A DNA stretch of 64,000 nucleotides from Tenacibaculum sp. AHE14PA (GTDB lineage Bacteria > Bacteroidota > Bacteroidia > Flavobacteriales > Flavobacteriaceae). This document shows positions 45,279 to 55,299 of the stretch, one piece after another (within the stretch, counting starts at the first letter, position 1; each line of letters begins with the position of its first letter). Made by a program: the position numbers and the translations under genes. The DNA is taken from positions 2,603,501-2,667,500 of the forward strand of contig NZ_CP058983.1 in the NCBI RefSeq assembly GCF_019278465.1, read 5' to 3'. The notes under the pieces were generated by a model. The model was not told the origin of the DNA. It did no database searches and saw nothing but the letters and a program-made list of their open reading frames with translations.

Positions 45279-47243
45279 TTAGTTATTGTTAAAATTATCT
45301 AATCCTGTTTTTAACCAGTTATAGTATGATGTATGATCTGTATATTGTTGAGGTGAGTTTAAAAGCTCTAAATTTGGGCTCATTAATATATAAAATGGTT
45401 GAGATGCTGTTTTAAAGTTAGCAACTTGTAAAGTAGCCCATTTATCACCATAAGTTCTAATTCTTTTTACTTTACCATTTGGTTTAATAAAATCGAATTG
45501 TTCTTCTTCAGGTAATTGTCTTTCGTGATCATCAACATATAAAGATATTAAAACATAATCATCACTAATTAAAGAATAGATTTCTGGTTTAACCCAAATA
45601 TTTTCTTCCATTTTACGACAGTTAACACATGCCCATCCTGTAAAATCTAATAATACTGGTTTGTTAACTGATTTTGCATAAGCAATACCTTCTTCAAAAT
45701 CTTTAAAACAATTTAATCCTAAAGGACATTTGTTGTCTTTTTTGTAAATACTATGAAATTGAGGTGGAGCAAACCCACTTAATAGAGCATTTTGATTCCA
45801 TACCGGTTTTTCCATTACACCAGGAGCTAAGTATATAGCTAAAGCTAAAGAACCCATTCCTAATAATACTCTAAAGAAAGTAATTTTACCGTACTTTTTA
45901 CCTATGAAACCGAATAAATATAATGCAGTTAATAATGATATAAAAGCCCAAATACCGATAAATACTTCTCTTTTTAATAAATCCCAGTGACCTACTAAAT
46001 CGGCGTTTGATAAGAATTTAAAAGCAAAAGCTAATTCTAAGAAACCTAAAAATACTTTTACAGTATTTAACCAGCCTCCTGATTTTGGTAAAGAATTTAA
46101 CCATTTAGGGAACATTGCAAATAAAGCAAAAGGTAATGCTAAAGCTGCTCCAAAACCAATCATACCTGCTGATAATTGCATCGCACCACCATCACTTCCT
46201 AAAGAGCCTGCTAATAATGACCCTAAAATAGGTCCTGTACAAGAAAAAGAAACAATAGCTAAAGTTAAAGCCATAAAGAATATACCAATAATTCCTCCTA
46301 TACTAGAGGCGCTATCTGCTTTATTACTCCATGAGCTAGGTAATGTTAATTCGTAAAACCCGAAGAATGAACCTGCAAAGAATATTAATACAGTAAAGAA
46401 AAATAAATTCAACCACATATTTGTTGAAATACTATTTAAAATCTCAGGATCTAAAGTATCTAAGTAGTGAAAAGGTAAGCTTAATAAACCGTATATTAAC
46501 ACAATAAAGAAACCATATAGAATAGCACTACGAATCCCTTTTCCTTTTTTCTCATTATGCTTTGTAAAGTAAGATACCGTTAAAGGTACCATAGGGAAAA
46601 CACAAGGAGTTAAAAAAGCAAGTAAACCTCCAACAAATCCTAGTAAGAATATGTTAAGTAAACTATCTCCGTCTTCTTCAGAAGATTTTTGAGTTGTGCT
46701 TTTTAATAAAGCAGTGTTTTTTAAGTTTAGGTTTAAAGATTGCGCTAAAGATTGACTCTTGTCATCAACTTCAACAACAGTTTGTACAACTTCCTCTCCA
46801 ATTAATGAAAAAGTAAAATCTTCATCAAAAGGCAGACAATATTCTTTACAAACTTGTGCATCTAAATTAAGTGTTATTTGTGTTAAGCTAGCATCAGAAA
46901 CTGTAATTCTTTGTACTAACCTACCTTCATCTACGAAGAATATTTCATCTTTCCCCCAAATTTCACTAAATTCAGTTTCGGTATCACCTTCTTTTGCTTT
47001 TCCGTTAAGAGTGTAACCTGTTTGTCCTTCAGCTGGAGAAATTGACATTGGTAAAGAAGCATCTTCTGGGTTGTACTGTGAGTATAAATGCCAGTCTTCT
47101 GCAATTTCAATATCGAAAATTAAGTCGTATTCTGTATCCGAAATTTTTTCAACGGTAGGTGTTACCACAATAGGATTGTCATCAGATTGGGAAAATACCG
47201 TTAAACCGATGAATAATAAAAATAGAGTAAAGAATTTTTTCAT
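45279..47243 (-). CDS. dsbD: thiol:disulfide interchange protein DsbD
   Basis: A 654-residue three-part membrane reductase. The signal peptide (about 1-18) leads to a periplasmic nDsbD domain with VCKEYCLPF holding a Cys pair. The membrane core (about 195-480) has eight helices with TPCVFPMVPLTVSYF and FSCTGPILGSLLAG as its redox Cys segments. The C-terminal thioredoxin domain has CVNCRKMEENIW. It passes electrons from cytoplasmic thioredoxin to the periplasm, which the TlpA-like protein could use. One-gene unit with its own terminator. Confidence 0.94.
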   Translation of the reverse strand: MKKFFTLFLLFIGLTVFSQSDDNPIVVTPTVEKISDTEYDLIFDIEIAEDWHLYSQYNPEDASLPMSISPAEGQTGYTLNGKAKEGDTETEFSEIWGKDEIFFVDEGRLVQRITVSDASLTQITLNLDAQVCKEYCLPFDEDFTFSLIGEEVVQTVVEVDDKSQSLAQSLNLNLKNTALLKSTTQKSSEEDGDSLLNIFLLGFVGGLLAFLTPCVFPMVPLTVSYFTKHNEKKGKGIRSAILYGFFIVLIYGLLSLPFHYLDTLDPEILNSISTNMWLNLFFFTVLIFFAGSFFGFYELTLPSSWSNKADSASSIGGIIGIFFMALTLAIVSFSCTGPILGSLLAGSLGSDGGAMQLSAGMIGFGAALALPFALFAMFPKWLNSLPKSGGWLNTVKVFLGFLELAFAFKFLSNADLVGHWDLLKREVFIGIWAFISLLTALYLFGFIGKKYGKITFFRVLLGMGSLALAIYLAPGVMEKPVWNQNALLSGFAPPQFHSIYKKDNKCPLGLNCFKDFEEGIAYAKSVNKPVLLDFTGWACVNCRKMEENIWVKPEIYSLISDDYVLISLYVDDHERQLPEEEQFDFIKPNGKVKRIRTYGDKWATLQVANFKTASQPFYILMSPNLELLNSPQQYTDHTSYYNWLKTGLDNFNNN

Positions 47244-47269
47244 TCGAGTTAGTTTATAAGGGGTTGTTT

Positions 47270-48583
47270 TTAATTAGTTATTCTTAATAATTGTGTTGTT
47301 TTATTTGAAGGTAAAAAACGTTTGTCTTGTCGCCTTCCAATAATCCATATAATTTTATCATCATTTGAGCAAAGCAACCACGTGTTGTTTTTATCAAAAA
47401 GAGATAATTTTTCATCTTTAAAATACTTGCTAACCTTTTTCTTACCTAACATACCTGTTGGGTAGAAATAATCGCCAGCTTTTTGTTTTCTAATGACGAG
47501 GGGGTAATTTAACAAAATTTTATCAACAAAAATACAATTTGTATCAATAATTGTTTTTTTAAGAACCTTTTCGAATAACAAGTTAATCGGATTTGTTATT
47601 CTTATTTTATTCTTATGAATTATAACCTCTTCATTTTCAATAGTATCTTGCTCATTAGTGGGTAAAAGTAGTAAAAAATCTCTATCTTTTAATAAAGTAT
47701 GTGAATTTGTTACGACTTTCTTGCCTGATTGGGCATAAATTAAGTTGTAAACATCATTCCATTCTGTGAATTTATACTCTTTTAAAAGTTGATATAAATA
47801 AATTTTTGGATCTGATAACTTGAGTAGTTCTAGAATATTTACTTTTAATAGAGCTCCTTTTTTACTTAGTGTTTTGGATGATACTTCTTCCATTTTATCA
47901 GTAACAATTTGCTGAGACTGTTTAAGGAAGGCAGTAGTTTTAAGGTGTGTTTTTGAAAAACTAGGGTTTAGCTCTTTTAAAAGAGGGACTATTTGATGCC
48001 TTATTTTATTTCTGATATATTTTATTTCAGAATTACTAGCATCTTCTCGCCATTGAATGTTGTTATCTGTGGCGTATGTTTCTATTTGTTCTCGTGAGAA
48101 AATTAATAAAGGACGAACGATTTTTCCGTTTATAGCTGGAATACCTGTTAAGCCATCTAAACCTGTTCCTCGGGTTAAATTAATAATAAAAGTTTCTAGA
48201 TTATCATCAGCATGATGCCCAGTTAAAATATAGTCGAAATTATGTTCTTTTATCAATTCATCAAACCAGTTGTATCGAAGCTTCCTAGCAGCTATTTGGG
48301 TTGATAACTTATGTTCTTCAGCATACTTGGATGTTTCAAATAGTACTGAGAAAAAAGGAATGTTTAGATTTTTGGCTAGCTCTTTAACATACAGTTCATC
48401 TAAATTACTTTCTTTGTCTCTTAGTTGAAAATTACAATGAGCTAAAGAAATAGTAAAGTTTAATTGATGTAATAAGTGTGCTAAAACAACGCTGTCAACC
48501 CCTCCAGAGATTGCAATTAAGAGTTTTTTTTCTTTTAAAAACGAAAAATGATTATCAATATGTTCCGCTAATTGTTGCAACAT
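47270..48583 (-). CDS. tilS: tRNA(Ile)-lysidine synthetase TilS
   Basis: A 437-residue enzyme that adds lysine to C34 of the CAU isoleucine tRNA. The PP-loop is ISGGVDSVVLAHLL near residue 26; LAHCNFQLR and TGHHADDNLET follow as family motifs. The C-terminal part has the TilS linker and tRNA domains (VRKQKAGDYFYPTGMLG as VIRKQKAGD). It lies 26 bases upstream of dsbD and 16 after the hydrolase, so it may be in one transcript with both. Confidence 0.94.
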   Translation of the reverse strand: MLQQLAEHIDNHFSFLKEKKLLIAISGGVDSVVLAHLLHQLNFTISLAHCNFQLRDKESNLDELYVKELAKNLNIPFFSVLFETSKYAEEHKLSTQIAARKLRYNWFDELIKEHNFDYILTGHHADDNLETFIINLTRGTGLDGLTGIPAINGKIVRPLLIFSREQIETYATDNNIQWREDASNSEIKYIRNKIRHQIVPLLKELNPSFSKTHLKTTAFLKQSQQIVTDKMEEVSSKTLSKKGALLKVNILELLKLSDPKIYLYQLLKEYKFTEWNDVYNLIYAQSGKKVVTNSHTLLKDRDFLLLLPTNEQDTIENEEVIIHKNKIRITNPINLLFEKVLKKTIIDTNCIFVDKILLNYPLVIRKQKAGDYFYPTGMLGKKKVSKYFKDEKLSLFDKNNTWLLCSNDDKIIWIIGRRQDKRFLPSNKTTQLLRITN

Positions 48584-48599
48584 TTTATAAACTATATTT

Positions 48600-49421
48600 T
48601 TATAGTTGATTATTTAACCAGTTAACAATGTCTTGCATCATTTCTTCTTTACATAAATCATGTTGTAGCTCGTGGTAACCGCCTTCATAAAGTTTTAAGC
48701 TTGCTTTTTCTGTAGCATTGGCAAAAGCTTCGGTTCCTTTATAATCGATAATTTTATCGCCTGTACCATGTAATAATAACATTGGTTTTTTTAAAGTTGA
48801 TGCATTTTCAATAGCCCATTCTCCGGCATCAATAAATGATAAAGAAAAATTTGGACTAATTTTATCGTGTACTAACGGATCGTTAATGTATTTTGCTACT
48901 TCAGTTTTGTCGCGAGAAACATCATTAGCATCTAGTTCATTTCCTAAAGTTATTGACGGAGCAATTTTTTGCATCATTTTACCTAAAGAAAGTTTCCATG
49001 CTGGCGGATCAAAAGCTAATTTTAGCATTGGGCTAGTGGCAATGATTCCTGTTAAGTCATTTTCTTTACGAAGTGTGTAGTTAATTACTGCGTTTCCGCC
49101 CATAGAATGTCCGTATAAAAAGATTGGTTTAGCTCCGAAAACCTCTTTTGCTTTTGTAATTAACTTTGATATACTTTCTAAGACGGTATCAAAACCAGGA
49201 TTATGACCTCTTTTTCCGGTAGTTTTACCATGGCCAAAATGATCAAAAGCAATAACACCAAAATTATTATCTGTTAGTTTTTTAGCAACATGTTGGTAAC
49301 GACCAGAGTGTTCTCCCATTCCGTGAATAATAACCACGACAGCTTTTACTGTTTCGGGTTGCCAAAACTGACCAAAAAAAGTAGTTTTATGATAATCGAA
49401 ATTGAATCCTTGATGCGTCAT
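48600..49421 (-). CDS. alpha/beta hydrolase, monoacylglycerol-lipase-like
   Basis: A 273-residue serine hydrolase with the triad nucleophile in GHSMGGNAVI, Asp in LHGTGDKIID and His in GGYHELQHD. The N-terminus includes VVIIHGMGEHSGRYQHVA, typical of the lysophospholipase/monoacylglycerol-lipase group. No signal peptide is seen. It is followed by tilS after 16 bases and preceded by a tiny ORF only 3 bases away, so the set is likely an operon. Substrate likely an acylglycerol or lysolipid. Confidence 0.9.
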   Translation of the reverse strand: MTHQGFNFDYHKTTFFGQFWQPETVKAVVVIIHGMGEHSGRYQHVAKKLTDNNFGVIAFDHFGHGKTTGKRGHNPGFDTVLESISKLITKAKEVFGAKPIFLYGHSMGGNAVINYTLRKENDLTGIIATSPMLKLAFDPPAWKLSLGKMMQKIAPSITLGNELDANDVSRDKTEVAKYINDPLVHDKISPNFSLSFIDAGEWAIENASTLKKPMLLLHGTGDKIIDYKGTEAFANATEKASLKLYEGGYHELQHDLCKEEMMQDIVNWLNNQL

Positions 49422-49424
49422 AGT

Positions 49425-49658
49425 TTATTGTTTTTGTAACCAGATTCTTATTTCTTTTCTCAAAGAAACTTCGGGTTTTGGTAACGGAATTGTTTTTCCA
49501 AACTGTTTACCTCTCTTAAATTTAGAGAAGGTAATTTTATGTTGTTTCCAAGCCTCAGGATACAGTTCTAAAAATTTATTAAAAAAACTTTGTTCATTTA
49601 CGCTTCCTTCTATTTTAGGAAGTACTTCTTTAAATTTTTCTTCTTGATCTATTATCAT
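49425..49658 (-). CDS. small hypothetical protein, 77 aa
   Basis: A 77-residue soluble protein rich in Lys, Glu and Phe (FNKFLELYPEAWKQHKITFS in the centre) with a basic patch KFKRGKQFGK. It sits 3 bases upstream of the hydrolase and 5 after the sterol-desaturase-like gene. The spacing favours a real gene, not a shadow. No known family was recognised; possibly nucleic-acid binding, but this is only a charge argument. Confidence 0.65.
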   Translation of the reverse strand: MIIDQEEKFKEVLPKIEGSVNEQSFFNKFLELYPEAWKQHKITFSKFKRGKQFGKTIPLPKPEVSLRKEIRIWLQKQ

Positions 49659-49663
49659 TACTC

Positions 49664-50584
49664 CTATTTTTTTTGGGAGATAAGTTTTCGCATCTCTTTA
49701 ACACTAATCGTACTTCCGTCATGACTCCATCCCGGAGGGCCAAAAATATACATAAATTTATGAATCCAATTACTAGATTTTTTGGTATCGTTAAAAATAT
49801 CTTTATATTCATGGGTTAAAATTACCCAGGGATTATATGAATTAGGAGCATGAGTTACACCGTATTCAATATCAATTTCTTCATCTAATTCTTTCCACGT
49901 ACCAAATATTCTATCAAAAATGTTTAAAAATCCTCCATGATTTTTATCCATATATTCAATATTTTTTGCGTGATGTACTTGGTGCATTGTATGTGTGTTA
50001 AAAATTACATCAATATATTTAATTTTTGATATGTAAACCGAATGTAATTGAAATTGCCATAAAGCTTCAATTCCCAAACAAACGACTACCATTTCTGGTG
50101 GGAAACCAATTGCAGGTAACCACATATAAAAAAAAGGTTTGTATAAAATGGTAAACCAACCATTACGAACGGCGGTTCCTAAATTAAAGTTATTTGATGA
50201 ATGATGAACAATATGTGCCGCCCATAAAAAACGAACCATATGATTTTGTCTGTGAAACCAATAGTAGCTAAAATCATCTAACAATTGGCAAGCAATCCAA
50301 ACATACCAAGCATATCCAAAAGACTCCCAACCCATAATATTCATACGAACACCATTTACTAGCGGATTAAAAATTTCATACACATAATTAAAGATAATAA
50401 TTGCCGAAATAGTTTTAATTAAAGGAGCTAAAATTACAGATCCAACTCCCATTGTTAGGCTAGAAGCTAAATCTTTCCAGTTATATAAGTCTTTTTTATT
50501 GTGTGTTTTACTGTAAGTAAGTTCTAATAAAATGAGACCCAAAAAACAAGGTACGCCATATACTAAAGGATTGGTAAAATTCAT
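49664..50584 (-). CDS. sterol desaturase / fatty acid hydroxylase family protein
   Basis: The ATG at 50584 gives 306 residues; an in-frame ATG at 50671 would read into the previous gene. It is a membrane protein with several helices and the di-iron His motifs HRQNH, HIVHHSS and HTMHQVHHAKN. The family hydroxylates or desaturates lipids using O2. Bacteroidota often use such enzymes in membrane lipid or carotenoid modification. The exact substrate is unknown. It lies 5 bases upstream of the small hypothetical gene. Confidence 0.9.
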   Translation of the reverse strand: MNFTNPLVYGVPCFLGLILLELTYSKTHNKKDLYNWKDLASSLTMGVGSVILAPLIKTISAIIIFNYVYEIFNPLVNGVRMNIMGWESFGYAWYVWIACQLLDDFSYYWFHRQNHMVRFLWAAHIVHHSSNNFNLGTAVRNGWFTILYKPFFYMWLPAIGFPPEMVVVCLGIEALWQFQLHSVYISKIKYIDVIFNTHTMHQVHHAKNIEYMDKNHGGFLNIFDRIFGTWKELDEEIDIEYGVTHAPNSYNPWVILTHEYKDIFNDTKKSSNWIHKFMYIFGPPGWSHDGSTISVKEMRKLISQKK

Positions 50585-50619
50585 GTAATTTTTAAATATT
50601 GAGGGTTCAATATAGTGAA

Positions 50620-51942
50620 CTACTTTGAGTTTAATAGCACATATTTCATTGCTTTTGCTTTTAGTAGGCACTCTTCATATTCTTTTTCGGGAGTTGACTT
50701 GGCTGTAATTGCGCCACCAACTGAATATGAAACGTATTTTTTGTCAGTATTGTATAAAATACTTCTAATAATTACATTAAAATCAAAGTCGCCATTAGGC
50801 GTAAAATAACCAATGGCTCCTGAATACAAACCGCGTTTGGTTTCCTCTAATTCTTCAATAATTTTCATAGCTGATACTTTCGGAGCTCCCGTCATACTTC
50901 CCATCGGAAATGTATCTTTAATAACATCAACAGGGTGTATGGTTTTTTCTACCTCAGAAACTATGGTTGATATCATTTGATGCACTTGTTTAAAAGAATG
51001 CACCTTACAAAGTTCTTCAACAATAACACTTCCTTTTTTTGCAGTTTTTGATAAATCATTGCGAACCAGATCTACAATCATCACATTTTCTGCTCGTTCT
51101 TTTTCATCGCGTGATAAATCGAAAGCTATTTTATCATCTTCAATAACATCGATTAATCGTTTTGCGGTACCTTTAATTGGTTGTGATATAATTTTTGTTC
51201 CTTCTTTTCTTAAATACCTTTCTGGTGTTGCTGATAATAAATACAAGTTTTCGTGCCTGAAAAAAGTAGCAAAAGGTGGTTCTGATATGTCGTTTAAATG
51301 CGTGTATATTTTATAAGGATTGATATTGGTATTTTCAGCATAAAATTCTTGACAGAAATTAGCTTCATAAATATCGCCTCTATGAATATGTTTTAAAATT
51401 TTTGTTACTTTTTGATGGTACTCATCTTTGTGAATACGAAGTTTTATTTTGATTTTCTCTTCTTCTGATGATTTTTCGATTTCATCAGGAATAATAGTAG
51501 GATTCGTTTCTAAGATGTCATTAAAATCTTCTTCTAATTCATCATCTATCATTTGTAAATAATGAAACTCAACCGTATTTCCTTTAATGAAAATTAACTT
51601 TTGAGGTTGAAAAAAATATAAGTCAGGAAAATGAAGCCCATCAAAATTAGTGGATTGTAGTTTTTCAACATCATTTTTTACATCATAAGAAATATAGCCA
51701 AAAAGATAATCTTTGGTGTATGATTGATATTCTTTTAATTTATCAAAAGCATTATGAGCATCAGTTTTTATCGATGTAAATTCATCTGCAGCCAAACAAT
51801 AATCGAACGAAGAATATTTTTGCTCGTACTTATTAGAATCCAACCAAATAGCAGTTTCAAACTGCTTAGACCAAGCAAATAATTTTTGCTTAAACTCTTT
51901 CGCGTTCTCTATTTTAAAATTAGATTGGGATCTTTTAGACAT
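50620..51942 (-). CDS. pabB: aminodeoxychorismate synthase component I (PabB-like)
   Basis: A 440-residue chorismate-binding enzyme that makes 4-amino-4-deoxychorismate for folate. The N-terminal part is divergent; the catalytic part has EANFCQEF, RYLRKEGTKIISQPIKGTA (split), and DTFPMGSMTGAPKVSAMKII near residue 340, which holds chorismate-binding residues. The glutamine amidotransferase partner PabA is not adjacent. An anthranilate or isochorismate synthase paralogue is possible, but PIKGTA and the overall form favour PabB. A terminator stands directly upstream, and the gene heads the downstream minus-strand unit. Confidence 0.88.
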   Translation of the reverse strand: MSKRSQSNFKIENAKEFKQKLFAWSKQFETAIWLDSNKYEQKYSSFDYCLAADEFTSIKTDAHNAFDKLKEYQSYTKDYLFGYISYDVKNDVEKLQSTNFDGLHFPDLYFFQPQKLIFIKGNTVEFHYLQMIDDELEEDFNDILETNPTIIPDEIEKSSEEEKIKIKLRIHKDEYHQKVTKILKHIHRGDIYEANFCQEFYAENTNINPYKIYTHLNDISEPPFATFFRHENLYLLSATPERYLRKEGTKIISQPIKGTAKRLIDVIEDDKIAFDLSRDEKERAENVMIVDLVRNDLSKTAKKGSVIVEELCKVHSFKQVHQMISTIVSEVEKTIHPVDVIKDTFPMGSMTGAPKVSAMKIIEELEETKRGLYSGAIGYFTPNGDFDFNVIIRSILYNTDKKYVSYSVGGAITAKSTPEKEYEECLLKAKAMKYVLLNSK

Positions 51943-51949
51943 CCTACAA

Positions 51950-51986
51950 AAATAAGAAACTCGATAGAATATAACTATCGGGTTTC
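51950..51986 (-). terminator. terminator of the membrane pyrophosphatase gene
   Basis: On the minus strand GAAACCCGATAG pairs with CTATCGAGTTTC (one mismatch), then TTATTTTTG. It lies between hppA and pabB, close to the pabB start. Confidence 0.7.
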
Positions 51987-52006
51987 TATAAAATATGGTT
52001 GTTAAA

Positions 52007-52057
52007 TTACTCTACTTTTTCAATATCAACCGTTATTTCTACAACGGTTTTATGATC
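52007..52057 (-). pseudogene. in-frame remnant after the hppA stop
   Basis: Directly after the TAA stop of hppA the same frame reads DHKTVVEITVDIEKVE and a second TAA. Its Val/Glu/Asp/Lys mix resembles the extension before it. A point mutation to TAA may have shortened the protein; readthrough is less likely. Confidence 0.4.
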
Positions 52058-54550
52058 TTATTCCGTAACGTTAATTTTAATTCTCTCTCCGCTTTTTTCA
52101 AAGGCTTTTATTTTGTTTTTCACCTCGGCTAAAGTTCCTTCTATAACTTCTTCTTTTGTAATCTCTTCTCCGTTTTCGGTTGTAGCTGTCGTGATTATGG
52201 CTTTTGCAGTTCCGTCATCATTTTTACTAATGTCTACTTTTACAATTTTACTGATTTCATTTTTAATTACGTTTGTTTTACCGTCATCATTAGTATAGGT
52301 AACATTTTTAAGTTCCACTTTAACTGTTTCACCATTTTTTGTGATGGTAATATCTTCGGAATGAGAATTTGCATCAATATTATGGCCGCCTAAAATAGGA
52401 GCAATTACCAACCCAATTAAGCAGGTAAGTTTGATTAAAATATTCATTGATGGACCAGAAGTGTCTTTAAAAGGATCACCAACCGTATCACCAGTAACCG
52501 CTGCCTTGTGAGCATCTGAACCTTTATAAGTCATTTTTCCGTCGATCTCTACACCAGCTTCAAAAGATTTTTTAGCATTATCCCATGCGCCACCAGCATT
52601 GTTCTGAAATATTGCCCAAAGTACACCCGAAACTGTAACACCAGCCATATAGCCACCTAACATTTCGGCAATCGCTAAATTGTTCATTCCGAATAACATT
52701 GGAACAAAAGCAATAATTAAAGGAAATCCGATTGTTAACAATCCTGGTAACATCATCTCCCTTAAAGAAGCTTCTGTAGAAATTGCGACACATTTATCGT
52801 ATTCTGGTTTCCCAGTACCTTCCATTATTCCTGGAATCTCTTTAAACTGGCGTCTTACTTCTTGTACCATTTCCATGGCTGCTTTACCAACGGCATTCAT
52901 CGCTAAAGCGGAAAAAACTACAGGAACCATTCCTCCTACAAACAACATTGCTAATACAGGTGCTTTAAAAACATTAATTCCGTCTATTCCCGTAAATGTT
53001 ACATAAGCAGCAAATAAAGCTAATGATGTTAATGCGGCAGAAGCAATTGCAAAACCTTTCCCTGTTGCGGCAGTTGTGTTACCAACGGCATCTAAAATAT
53101 CTGTACGCTCTCTAACGATTGGTTCTTGTTCGCTCATTTCTGCAATTCCACCAGCATTATCTGCAATTGGTCCGAAAGCATCAATAGCTAATTGCATAGC
53201 GGTAGTTGCCATCATTGCGGACGCGGCTAGTGCTACTCCGTAAAATCCAGCGAAAGCGTACGATGACCAAATTGCGGCAGCAAATAATAAAACAGAAGGG
53301 AATGTAGAAATCATACCTGTTGCTAAACCGGCAATAATATTTGTTCCGGCCCCCGTAGAAGATTGTTGTGCTATTTTTAAAATAGGAGATTTTCCTAAGC
53401 CAGTATAATATTCAGTTACTGAAGAAATAACAGCACCAACAACCAACCCAACCAATGTTGCGTAAAAAACTCTCATTGAAGATATATCTTGTAGACCTTC
53501 ACCAAAGAATTCCATTTGCATGTTTTCTGGAAGCATCCATTTGCATAAAATAAAACAAGCGATTGCTACTAAAACAATAGAAACCCAATTACCTAAGTTT
53601 AAGGCGCCCATTACTTGAGACTCTTTAGCATCATTACTTTTAATTTTCACCAACATGGTTCCGATTATCGAAATTATAATTCCGATACCCGCAATTGCCA
53701 TTGGTAATAATATAGGTCCAATTCCGCCAAAGGCATCAGAAATACTTCCTCCCATATCTTTAATAACATAATTTCCTAAAACCATTGCAGCTAAAACTGT
53801 TGCAACATACGAACCGAATAAATCTGCGCCCATACCGGCAACATCACCGACGTTATCACCTACATTATCTGCTATTGTAGCAGGGTTACGTGGGTCATCT
53901 TCAGGAATACCAGCTTCAACTTTACCTACTAAATCGGCACCAACATCTGCAGCTTTTGTATAGATCCCTCCACCAACACGAGCAAATAAAGCAATACTTT
54001 CAGCACCTAAAGAGAATCCAGCTAAAGTTTCAAGAACAATTGTCATATCCATGGTGTTTGTCCAAACACCTCCCGTAAAGAAGTAAAAGAAAGCGATAAA
54101 GAATGTAGTTAATCCCAAAACTGCTAATCCGGCAACGCCGAGTCCCATTACGGTTCCGCCTCCAAAAGAAATTTTAAGGGCATTAGGTAAACTTGTTTTT
54201 GCTGCTTGCGTAGTTCTTACATTTGTTTTGGTCGCTATTTTCATACCCATGTTTCCTGCGAAAGCAGAAAAAATAGCACCGCATATAAATGCAATTACGA
54301 TTAAATAGCTTGTTGTTGGAACGAAGTAGGCTACAATTGCCAGTAATATACTAACGATAATTACAAAAACTGTTAATAGTTTGTATTCTGCATTTAAGAA
54401 AGCTAAGGCACCTTCGTAAATATGGTCAGAAATTTCTTTCATTTTCCCATCTCCAGAATTCTGTTTCATTACCCATTTTTTCTTAACGAGCATGTAAAGT
54501 AATCCTATTACAGCAGCTGCAATTGGCATCCAAATCATTATTGATTCCAT
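52058..54550 (-). CDS. hppA: membrane-bound ion-pumping pyrophosphatase with C-terminal extension
   Basis: 830 residues; the core (about 1-730) has some 16 membrane helices and pumps H+ or Na+ using PPi hydrolysis. The PPi site includes [19 protein letters not shown] near residue 200 and [21 protein letters not shown] has Ala where K+-independent enzymes have Lys, which suggests K+ dependence. After the last helix comes a hydrophilic tail of about 95 residues (from [16 protein letters not shown] to IKINVTE), not part of the usual core. The soluble inorganic pyrophosphatase gene lies directly upstream. Confidence 0.93.
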   Translation of the reverse strand: MESIMIWMPIAAAVIGLLYMLVKKKWVMKQNSGDGKMKEISDHIYEGALAFLNAEYKLLTVFVIIVSILLAIVAYFVPTTSYLIVIAFICGAIFSAFAGNMGMKIATKTNVRTTQAAKTSLPNALKISFGGGTVMGLGVAGLAVLGLTTFFIAFFYFFTGGVWTNTMDMTIVLETLAGFSLGAESIALFARVGGGIYTKAADVGADLVGKVEAGIPEDDPRNPATIADNVGDNVGDVAGMGADLFGSYVATVLAAMVLGNYVIKDMGGSISDAFGGIGPILLPMAIAGIGIIISIIGTMLVKIKSNDAKESQVMGALNLGNWVSIVLVAIACFILCKWMLPENMQMEFFGEGLQDISSMRVFYATLVGLVVGAVISSVTEYYTGLGKSPILKIAQQSSTGAGTNIIAGLATGMISTFPSVLLFAAAIWSSYAFAGFYGVALAASAMMATTAMQLAIDAFGPIADNAGGIAEMSEQEPIVRERTDILDAVGNTTAATGKGFAIASAALTSLALFAAYVTFTGIDGINVFKAPVLAMLFVGGMVPVVFSALAMNAVGKAAMEMVQEVRRQFKEIPGIMEGTGKPEYDKCVAISTEASLREMMLPGLLTIGFPLIIAFVPMLFGMNNLAIAEMLGGYMAGVTVSGVLWAIFQNNAGGAWDNAKKSFEAGVEIDGKMTYKGSDAHKAAVTGDTVGDPFKDTSGPSMNILIKLTCLIGLVIAPILGGHNIDANSHSEDITITKNGETVKVELKNVTYTNDDGKTNVIKNEISKIVKVDISKNDDGTAKAIITTATTENGEEITKEEVIEGTLAEVKNKIKAFEKSGERIKINVTE

Positions 54551-54611
54551 ATAAATTATGTTTTGATTAGTTAATTGATGTTCGTAAATATAACGAAATC
54601 AGCGACTAAAC

Positions 54612-54643
54612 AAAAAACCTCTCAGAATGTTCTGAGAGGTTTT
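54612..54643 (-). terminator. terminator of the soluble pyrophosphatase gene
   Basis: On the minus strand AAAACCTCTCAGAA and TTCTGAGAGGTTTT form a stem with a CA centre, followed by TTG. Confidence 0.9.
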
Positions 54644-54668
54644 GGTAATTTATATATAATTTTACTGG

Positions 54669-55196
54669 TTAAATAGTAAAATCTCCGTTTGCTTTATGCT
54701 CACTGTTTTCGTAACGCTCGATACACTTATCTAAGATTTCATAAGCTTCGTTTGCGTCTCCCCAACCACCAACATCTACTTTTTTCTTTTCTAAATCTTT
54801 ATAAACTTGAAAAAAGTGAGTAATTTCTTTAACTTGGTGAGGGTTCATATCTTTTAAGTCGTTTAATTGACTCCAGATAGGATCAGAAACAGGAACACAG
54901 ATAATTTTTTCATCTTGTCCTTTTTCATCTGCCATATGGAAAACACCGATAGGTTTTACTTCCATAACACACATAGGAAAATTTGGTTCAGCTCCTAAAA
55001 CTAATACATCTAATGGGTCGTTATCTAAAGCTAAAGTTTCAGGAATGAAACCATAATCTCCAGGGTACATCATTGATGAAAATAACATTCTATCGAAACG
55101 AATTTTTCCTAAGTCAAAATCGTATTCGTATTTATTTCTACTTCCTTTTGGTATTTCAATTAAAACATCTACTGTTTTTCTTTCTTTTGCAGTCAT
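54669..55196 (-). CDS. ppa: soluble inorganic pyrophosphatase (family I)
   Basis: A 175-residue cytoplasmic enzyme that splits PPi to two phosphates. The active-site signature DNDPLDVLVL lies near residue 65, with the catalytic neighbourhood PGDYGFIPETLAL just before it. VDVGGWGDANEAYEI near the C-terminus is typical. Length is normal for the bacterial hexameric type. It lies upstream of hppA but is separated by its own terminator, so the two PPases are neighbours, not one operon. Confidence 0.95.
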   Translation of the reverse strand: MTAKERKTVDVLIEIPKGSRNKYEYDFDLGKIRFDRMLFSSMMYPGDYGFIPETLALDNDPLDVLVLGAEPNFPMCVMEVKPIGVFHMADEKGQDEKIICVPVSDPIWSQLNDLKDMNPHQVKEITHFFQVYKDLEKKKVDVGGWGDANEAYEILDKCIERYENSEHKANGDFTI

Positions 55197-55233
55197 ATTA
55201 TCTTGCTTTTCTTCGTTTCTAAAAATCGGTTTG

Positions 55234-55267
55234 CAAAAGTAATAATTTATTAGTGTTTTTTAACAAA
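55234..55267 (-). promoter_or_regulatory. candidate promoter of ppa
   Basis: On the minus strand TTTG at 55267-55264, a 22-base spacer and TACTTTTG at 55241-55234 fit the Bacteroidota consensus. The box lies about 38 bases before the ppa start. Confidence 0.5.
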
Positions 55268-55299
55268 AAAGAACTATTATTTTATTGTTAAACTAATGA

